Source of the DNA: Pelomonas cellulosilytica
GTDB taxonomy: Bacteria; Pseudomonadota; Gammaproteobacteria; Burkholderiales; Burkholderiaceae_C
Direction of reading: 5' to 3'
Length of the DNA stretch: 64,000 nucleotides
Assembly: GCF_021353265.1 (NCBI RefSeq)
Contig: NZ_JAJTWU010000002.1
Span: 558,001 to 622,000, forward strand
The stretch's first letter is position 1; each line of letters begins with the position of its first letter. A model generated the notes under the pieces. The model ran no database searches and was not told the DNA's origin. It saw nothing but the letters and a program-made list of their open reading frames with translations. A program made the position numbers and the translations under genes. Shown piece by piece: positions 59,300 through 64,000 of this stretch.

Positions 59300-59338
59300 T
59301 TGCCGGGAGTCCCGCCCGCCGGGGCGGACTCCCGGCAA
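59300..59338. repeat. long perfect hairpin between frmA and fghA
   Basis: The arms 59300-59317 and 59322-59338 pair over 17 bases with one bulged C and a GCCG loop (core GCCGGGAGTCC / GGACTCCCGGC). No T-tract follows on either strand, so it is not a classic terminator. A T-rich stretch (59260-59275) precedes it. It could be an attenuator, an mRNA stabiliser or a repeat-family element in the 166-base frmA-fghA gap. Confidence 0.6.
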
Positions 59339-59425
59339 CCACGGCAACGGGCTAAAGACGTTGCTCGCAGACGACCCGCCCACTGGGGAGGCTCCAACCC
59401 ACAGCACCCCTCACACACGTCAGCC

Positions 59426-60250
59426 ATGAAGACCCTCTCCGAACACCGCGCCTTCAGCGCCACCCAACACTTCTTCCAACACGAGTCCACGACCATCGGC
59501 CTTCCGATGCGCTTCGGCCTGTACCTGCCGCCCCAGCCGAAGGCCCTGCTCGTCTTTCTCGCCGGCCTCACCTGTACAGAAGAGACCTTTGCCATCAAGG
59601 CCGGCGCCCAGCGCCTCGCGGCCGAACTGGGGCTCGCGCTGCTGACGCCCGACACCAGCCCGCGCGGTGCCAACGTGGTCGGTGAATCCGACGCGTGGGA
59701 CTTTGGCGTCGGCGCTGGCTTCTACCTGGACGCCACGCAGGCACCATGGGCGCAACACTGGCGCATGGAGAGTTACCTGCTCGACGAGCTGATCCCGCTC
59801 GTCCAGCAGCAGACCGGCCTCACGAAGACCGGCCTGTTCGGCCACTCGATGGGCGGCCACGGCGCGCTCACGCTGGCGCTGCGCCACCCGGGGCGCTTTC
59901 AGTCGCTGTCGGCCTTCGCGCCCATCGCGGCGCCTACGCAGTGCCCATGGGGCCAGAAAGCCTTCACCGGCTACCTTGGCGCCGACCGCAGCGTCTGGGC
60001 CGCCCATGACGCCAGTGCACTAGTGCAGCAGCAATCGAGCGCTCCCTACCCCCAAGGCATCCTCATCGACCAGGGCCTGGCCGACAAGTTTCTGCCCGAC
60101 CAGCTCCGCCCCGAAGCCTTCGAGGCCGCCTGCGCCGCCGTCGGCCAGCCGCTGACGTTGCGCCGGCACGAGGGCTACGACCATGGCTACTACTTCATCG
60201 CCAGCTTCGTCGACGACCATCTGCGCCATCACGCCGAGCGGCTGATTTGA
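59426..60250 (+). CDS. fghA: S-formylglutathione hydrolase
   Basis: A 274-residue esterase-D-type alpha/beta hydrolase that releases formate and glutathione from S-formylglutathione. Landmarks are LVFLAGLTCTEETFAIKAGA, APDTSPRG-like LTPDTSPRGANVVGESDAWD and the nucleophile elbow FGHSMGGHGAL. KAFTGYLGADRSVW and the catalytic His region RRHEGYDHGYYFIASF complete the pattern. The start ATG at 59426 gives the normal N-terminus. It works directly after frmA, though a 166-base gap with a strong hairpin separates them, so expression may be partly uncoupled. Confidence 0.96.
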   Translation: MKTLSEHRAFSATQHFFQHESTTIGLPMRFGLYLPPQPKALLVFLAGLTCTEETFAIKAGAQRLAAELGLALLTPDTSPRGANVVGESDAWDFGVGAGFYLDATQAPWAQHWRMESYLLDELIPLVQQQTGLTKTGLFGHSMGGHGALTLALRHPGRFQSLSAFAPIAAPTQCPWGQKAFTGYLGADRSVWAAHDASALVQQQSSAPYPQGILIDQGLADKFLPDQLRPEAFEAACAAVGQPLTLRRHEGYDHGYYFIASFVDDHLRHHAERLI

Positions 60251-60272
60251 CCCGCCAGGGGACAATCGCTGC

Positions 60273-62144
60273 ATGGCTGTCCTCTCTCTTACGAACGCGC
60301 ATCTCGCTTTTGGCCACGTGGCCTTGCTCGATGGCGCCAATTTCTCGCTGGAAACCGGCGAGCGCGTCGGCCTCATCGGCCGCAACGGCACCGGCAAGTC
60401 CTCGCTGCTGAAGATCCTCGCCGGCCTTGAGAAGCTCGACGATGGCCTGCTGCAGCAACAGCAGGGTCTCACCAACGTCTATGTGCCGCAGGAGCCCCAG
60501 CTGCGCGGCGACGCGACCATCTTCGACGTCGTCAGCGAGGGCGTGGCCGAGGCCAAGGCGCTGCGCGAGCGCTACGAGCGCCACGACGAGAACGACGACC
60601 TCGCCTGGGTGCAGGAGCGCATCGAGCACATCGGCGCGTGGAACTGGGAGCAGCGCGTCGACGAGACGCTGCACCGCCTCGGCCTCGAGGGCTCGCGCCT
60701 CGTCGGCAGCTTGTCCGGCGGCCTCAAGAAGCGCGTGGCGCTGGGCCGTGCGCTGGTGGCTCAGCCCGATGTGTTGCTGCTGGACGAGCCGACCAACCAC
60801 CTGGACCTGGACGCCATCGCCTGGCTGGAAGGCCTGCTGAACGACTTCAAGGGCTCGCTGCTGCTGATCACCCACGACCGGCAGTTCCTCGACAACGTCG
60901 CGAACCGCATCGTCGAGCTGGACCGCGGCCAGCTGCGCGGCTACCCCGGCAATTACGCCGCCTTCCAGGCCGCCAAGGCCTACGAGCTGGAGAACGAGGC
61001 GCTGGCCAATGCACGCTTCGACAAGCTGCTGGCGCAGGAGGAGGTGTGGATCCGCAAGGGCGTGGAGGCGCGGCGCACGCGCTCGGTGGCCCGCGTACAG
61101 CGGCTGCAGGAGATGCGGCTGCAGCACGCCGCGCGCCGTGACGTGCAGGGCAAGGTGAGGCTGGACATCGACACCGGCGGCAGCAGCGGCAAGATCGTCG
61201 CGGAGCTGGAGGACGTGTCCAAGAGCTACGGCGACCGGGCCATCGTGCGCGGCTTCACTGGCACCATTCTGCGCGGCGACAAGGTCGGCCTGATCGGCCC
61301 CAACGGCGCCGGCAAGACGACGCTGCTGAAGATGATCCTCGGCGAGCTGGCGCCCGACAGCGGCAGCGTGCGCCTGGGCTCGCGCATGACGGTCGCCTAC
61401 TTCGACCAGATGCGCGATACGCTCAACCTCGACGCGACGCTGGCCGACACCATCAGCCCGGGCTCCGAATGGATCGAGATCGGCACGCAGAAGAAGCACG
61501 TCAAGAGCTATCTCGGCGACTTCCTGTTCTCGCCGGCGCGGGCCAACTCGCCGGTGCGCACGCTCAGCGGCGGCGAGCGCAACCGCCTACTGCTGGCGCG
61601 GCTGTTCGCACGGCCCGCCAACGTGCTGGTGCTGGACGAGCCCACCAACGACCTCGACATCGAGACGCTTGAGCTGCTGGAAGAGCTGCTGGCCGAGTAC
61701 GACGGCACGGTCTTCCTCGTCAGCCATGACCGGCGCTTCCTGGACAACGTGGTCACGTCGACCATCGTCTATGAGGGGGATGCGCGCTGGCGCGAGTACG
61801 AGGGCAGCGTGGAAGACTGGCTGACGCAGTCCAAGCGCGCTGCGACGCTGCAGGCGCAAGCTGCCCCCAAGGCGGCGCCCACGCCGCCGCCCGCGCCCGA
61901 GCCCGCTCCGGTCGTCGCGACCAAACGCAAGCTCAGCTACAAGGAGCAGCGCGAGCTGGATGAGATCCCCAAGCTGATTGCCGCGCTGGAGGCGGAGCAG
62001 ACGCAGCTCAACGCGCTGCTTAACGGCACGGAGCTGTACACGCAGGGCGCCAAGCGCATCGCCGAGGTCACCGAGCGCGCCGGCGAGATTGACGCCGAGC
62101 TGCTGGGGCTGATGGAACGCTGGGAAGAGCTGGAGGCCAAGTGA
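60273..62144 (+). CDS. uup: ABC-F ATPase Uup
   Basis: A 623-residue cytoplasmic ABC-F protein with two ATPase domains and no membrane part. Domain 1 has GLIGRNGTGKSS (near residue 37), LSGGLKKRVALG and LLLDEPTNHLDLD. The linker is at about 235-300. Domain 2 has GPNGAGKTT (near 346), LSGGERNRLLLARL and VLDEPTNDLDIETL. A proline-rich hinge leads to the C-terminal coiled coil (KRKLSYKEQRELDEIPKLIA, RAGEIDAELLGLMERWEEL) that separates Uup from other ABC-F proteins and binds branched DNA. Uup affects precise transposon excision and ribosome function. It stands alone, 22 bases after fghA. Confidence 0.94.
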   Translation: MAVLSLTNAHLAFGHVALLDGANFSLETGERVGLIGRNGTGKSSLLKILAGLEKLDDGLLQQQQGLTNVYVPQEPQLRGDATIFDVVSEGVAEAKALRERYERHDENDDLAWVQERIEHIGAWNWEQRVDETLHRLGLEGSRLVGSLSGGLKKRVALGRALVAQPDVLLLDEPTNHLDLDAIAWLEGLLNDFKGSLLLITHDRQFLDNVANRIVELDRGQLRGYPGNYAAFQAAKAYELENEALANARFDKLLAQEEVWIRKGVEARRTRSVARVQRLQEMRLQHAARRDVQGKVRLDIDTGGSSGKIVAELEDVSKSYGDRAIVRGFTGTILRGDKVGLIGPNGAGKTTLLKMILGELAPDSGSVRLGSRMTVAYFDQMRDTLNLDATLADTISPGSEWIEIGTQKKHVKSYLGDFLFSPARANSPVRTLSGGERNRLLLARLFARPANVLVLDEPTNDLDIETLELLEELLAEYDGTVFLVSHDRRFLDNVVTSTIVYEGDARWREYEGSVEDWLTQSKRAATLQAQAAPKAAPTPPPAPEPAPVVATKRKLSYKEQRELDEIPKLIAALEAEQTQLNALLNGTELYTQGAKRIAEVTERAGEIDAELLGLMERWEELEAK

Positions 62145-62195
62145 GGATGCGCTTCGCCCAGCCGCGGTTTCCTGCCTATTCCCTGGAGTCTTGAA

Positions 62196-62576
62196 GTGAA
62201 CGCTTTGCAGCAGGAATGGCTGGCACTGCAGAGTCAGCATGAGCGGTACGAAGCGCTGGCGCTCGCCGTGAAGCTGGTGGCTTTTGCGGCCACGGTACTG
62301 GTTTCGGACAACACGCTGGCCCTCGCGCTGCTGGTGCTGCTGTGGCTGCAGGAGGCCGTGCTCAAGACTTTCCAGGGCCGGCTGGGCGATCGGCTGCTGC
62401 GGGTCGAGGCCGCGTTGAAGGCCGGCACGGAATTGCCAGCGATGCAACTGCACAGCGATTGGCTGGCCATCCGCCCTCAGGGTGTCGGCCTCGCGACGCA
62501 ATACTTGAAGAGCGCGCTGCGTCCGACCGTTGCGCTGCCGTACCCACTGCTGATGCTGTTGATCGTGCTGGCCTGA
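62196..62576 (+). CDS. small membrane protein, unknown function
   Basis: A 126-residue protein. A charged N-terminus (NALQQEWLALQSQHERYEAL) is followed by two adjacent hydrophobic segments (about 24-52, KLVAFAATVLVSDNTLALAL and LLVLLWLQEAV), a polar middle and a C-terminal hydrophobic end (PYPLLMLLIVLA). No family is recognised. The GTG start at 62196 has GGAG eight bases upstream. It lies 51 bases after uup and converges with the receiver-protein gene. Confidence 0.7.
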   Translation: MNALQQEWLALQSQHERYEALALAVKLVAFAATVLVSDNTLALALLVLLWLQEAVLKTFQGRLGDRLLRVEAALKAGTELPAMQLHSDWLAIRPQGVGLATQYLKSALRPTVALPYPLLMLLIVLA

Positions 62577-62594
62577 CGGCCTGGCAGCCGGCGT

Positions 62595-63215
62595 TCACGC
62601 CGGTTGCAGCTTCTCCAGCGGCACGAAGCTGTTCTGGCCCTTGAGCTGCACGACGGTTTCGCCGGATCTGTGAACGACGTACTGCGCCACATGTACGGCG
62701 CCGTTGAAGTGCACCTTGTCGCCCGGCTTGATGAGCGGCAGCGGGGGCATGACGGGCAGCTGCGCGCGCGGTGTTGGCCGTGCGCTGCGCACCACATCGC
62801 GTACCTGGCTGTGCAGGCCAGGCGCGCTCCTCGCCAGTGCGTCCAGTGAGCGGCTCACTTCCGCCTTGAGCTGCTCGGCTGTGAAGGGTTTCTTCAGCAG
62901 GAAATGCGCGCCGTGGGCTTCGGCCTCAAGTTGGCGCTCGGGCGTCACGTCGAAGCTCAGCAGTGACAGCTGCAGCGCCGGCTGCACCTCGCGCAGCCGC
63001 TGGAACAGTTGCAGCCCCGTCAGCGGGGCCTTGGCGAACCAGTCGGTGATGAGGAACTGGGGCTTGAAGACCAAGCCTTGCGCCAGCGCGGTGTCACTGT
63101 CGGCGCAGCACAGGATTCTGTCTGCCGCGAAGCCGTGGCCCTGCAGCAGTTGGCGTGCAAAGGCCTGGACACCGGCCAGAGGATCTACAACAAGGAATTT
63201 CAACGGGTCGCGCAT
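62595..63215 (-). CDS. receiver-domain response regulator with short C-terminal domain
   Basis: A 206-residue protein. Residues 1-125 form a receiver domain: Asp11 of the acidic pocket, phospho-acceptor Asp58 (FLITDWF) and Lys109 (FLLKKPFTAEQL). Position 10 is Val, so one of the usual two acidic residues is missing, although Asp58 and Lys109 are intact. The remaining part has no DNA-binding or enzyme motif. Its tail (IKPGDKVHFNGAVHVAQYVV, ETVVQLKGQNSFVPLEKLQP) looks like a small beta domain. No histidine kinase is adjacent. It may be a single-domain-type regulator acting by protein contact. Confidence 0.83.
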   Translation of the reverse strand: MRDPLKFLVVDPLAGVQAFARQLLQGHGFAADRILCCADSDTALAQGLVFKPQFLITDWFAKAPLTGLQLFQRLREVQPALQLSLLSFDVTPERQLEAEAHGAHFLLKKPFTAEQLKAEVSRSLDALARSAPGLHSQVRDVVRSARPTPRAQLPVMPPLPLIKPGDKVHFNGAVHVAQYVVHRSGETVVQLKGQNSFVPLEKLQPA

Positions 63216-63319
63216 GTCACATCGGGGGCCGCAGCCGGTTGCGGTGCCTGAGGCGACTTATTTTGCGGGCAGCTTGTGCGGGTTCCGTCGAAAAGCAGCG
63301 GGGCGCCGGGAATTTTTTG

Positions 63320-63682
63320 TCAGCACTGATAGCGGCAGAAGTCCGCCCGGAGTCCGCTCGATGTGCGAGCCAGGTAGAGCAGTACGGGTTCTCCCGTGTC
63401 TCCTGTTAGCGTGTGCAGGCCGTCGCGAATGTCGTCCGGCAGCAGGCCCTCGAAGCCGAGGCTGAACTGCTCGCCCGGCTGGTTTCCATGCTGCGTGTCC
63501 ACTGATTTCAGCGTAACCATATGGCCTTCCACCGCAAACGCTTGGCCCAGGTGAGCCTGCCAACTGGCCTGCCCGGACAGGCCTCCCAGGCTGGGGCGCG
63601 TGGCCGCCAGTGCAGTGGACGCACCGGCGGCGGCAGCCAGCACGCTCGCGCTGCTTTTCAGGAAATTGCGTTTGTTCATCAT
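63320..63682 (-). CDS. exported DUF6916-like protein
   Basis: A 120-residue protein with a Tat-type leader (MNKRNFLKSSASVLAAAAGASTALA) and a small beta-rich domain. The domain contains HLGQAFAVEGHMVTLKSVDT, GEQFSLGFEGLLPDDIRDGL and TGEPVLLYLARTS. The F-S-L-x-F-x-G ... L-L-Y-L-x pattern resembles DUF6916, a family that I recall beside phage-tail-collar-like genes in Burkholderiales; that link is tentative. GAGGAG lies eight bases before the ATG at 63682, which overlaps the stop of the GNAT gene (ATGA). Confidence 0.6.
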   Translation of the reverse strand: MMNKRNFLKSSASVLAAAAGASTALAATRPSLGGLSGQASWQAHLGQAFAVEGHMVTLKSVDTQHGNQPGEQFSLGFEGLLPDDIRDGLHTLTGDTGEPVLLYLARTSSGLRADFCRYQC

Positions 63683-64000
63683 GGCAGGCACTCCTCGGGC
63701 TGCGGGGCTGGGGCCGGCCGGAGCATGGGCTGGTACAGGCCCTGTGGCTCGCCCTCGGGAAGAAAGCCGAGCCGCTCGTAGAGCCGCCGGGCGGGGTTGT
63801 GGATCTCGACCTGGATGCCCAGGTGACGGCCCGACGGAGCCGCCTCGTCCATCAGCGCGCGCAGGCAGCGTGTTCCGAGACCCTGGCCGCGCCAGTCGGG
63901 CAGCAACGTGATGTCCAGCACGTGCAGGCGGTCGGGCCGGGCGTCGACCCACAGCCGCCCGGCCACCGCGTCGTCTACGAGGATGAGTTGGCAGAGGGCG
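63679..64000 (-). CDS. GNAT family N-acetyltransferase, C-terminal part (runs off the window)
   Basis: The last 106 residues of an acetyltransferase are visible. They include the strand leading to the acetyl-CoA site (LHVLDITLLPDWRGQGLGTRCL, with the R-G-x-G-L-G-T pyrophosphate loop), then HLGIQVEIHNPARRLYERLG, the typical N-P-A-x-x-L-Y-E-R-L-G block. Substrate unknown. The 5' end lies beyond base 64000. Its stop overlaps the start of the DUF6916-like gene. Confidence 0.88.
   Translation of the reverse strand, partial: ALCQLILVDDAVAGRLWVDARPDRLHVLDITLLPDWRGQGLGTRCLRALMDEAAPSGRHLGIQVEIHNPARRLYERLGFLPEGEPQGLYQPMLRPAPAPQPEECLP

Overview
The window is a GC-rich chromosomal segment whose gene content and protein types point to a betaproteobacterium of the order Burkholderiales, probably near the Roseateles/Mitsuaria/Rubrivivax/Leptothrix group. 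The clues are the cyanophycin-associated ABC/DUF1854 pair, a methionine synthase lacking its homocysteine domain behind an SAH riboswitch, the Acidithiobacillus-type GshA, and a TorF-like porin-glnK-amtB operon. The genus assignment is inference. I see no rRNA, tRNA, CRISPR array, insertion sequence or integrase. Genes are dense, and ATGA (4-base) stop/start overlaps are common.

Layout. (1) 1-4335: cyanophycin locus, with divergent cphA (partial) and an ABC exporter, a RidA-like protein and DUF1854. (2) 4.4-11.3 kb: mixed genes: an AhpD-like protein, an Mpo1-like membrane protein, a methionine aminotransferase, a trypsin-like protease, ilvD, a CAP-domain lipoprotein and a small soluble chemoreceptor-like protein. 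The first two genes each have an FNR-like box upstream; the last has a sigma-54 promoter candidate. (3) 11.4-20.9 kb: reductive pyrimidine catabolism operon (preT-preA-mmsA-NCS1 transporter-hydA-ureidopropionase) divergent from a RutR-like regulator. (4) 20.9-25.9 kb: a YtrA-type GntR operon with two ABC-2 transporters, one ATPase being fused to a membrane acyltransferase. (5) 25.9-31.9 kb: degenerate HD-GYP protein, SAH riboswitch-metH, glycine-zipper protein, PPOX flavoprotein and a decayed comM. (6) 31.9-38.8 kb: Ntr/sigma-54 controlled porin-glnK-amtB, gshA, kup and an intergenic patch with a REP-like element. (7) 38.8-48.5 kb: nitroreductase, TonB receptor, two permeases, DUF535, gshB and a DUF885 metallopeptidase. 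(8) 48.5-53.5 kb: trehalose module (membrane-anchored OtsA, OtsB, divergent GH15). (9) 53.6-60.3 kb: TPR/HExxH protein, FUSC transporter and glutathione-dependent formaldehyde detoxification (frmA, fghA). (10) 60.3-64 kb: Uup, a small membrane protein, a receiver protein, a DUF6916-like protein and a truncated GNAT gene.

Two themes run through the window. Nitrogen economy appears in cyanophycin storage, pyrimidine nitrogen salvage, GlnK/AmtB and Ntr promoters. Glutathione and thiol metabolism appears in gshA, gshB, frmA, fghA and SAH-controlled methionine synthesis. The most unusual proteins are the acyltransferase-ABC fusion (21748-23841), the TPR-metallopeptidase-TPR protein (53610-56018) and the trehalose-6-phosphate synthase with its own periplasmic sensor-like domain (49263-51644).
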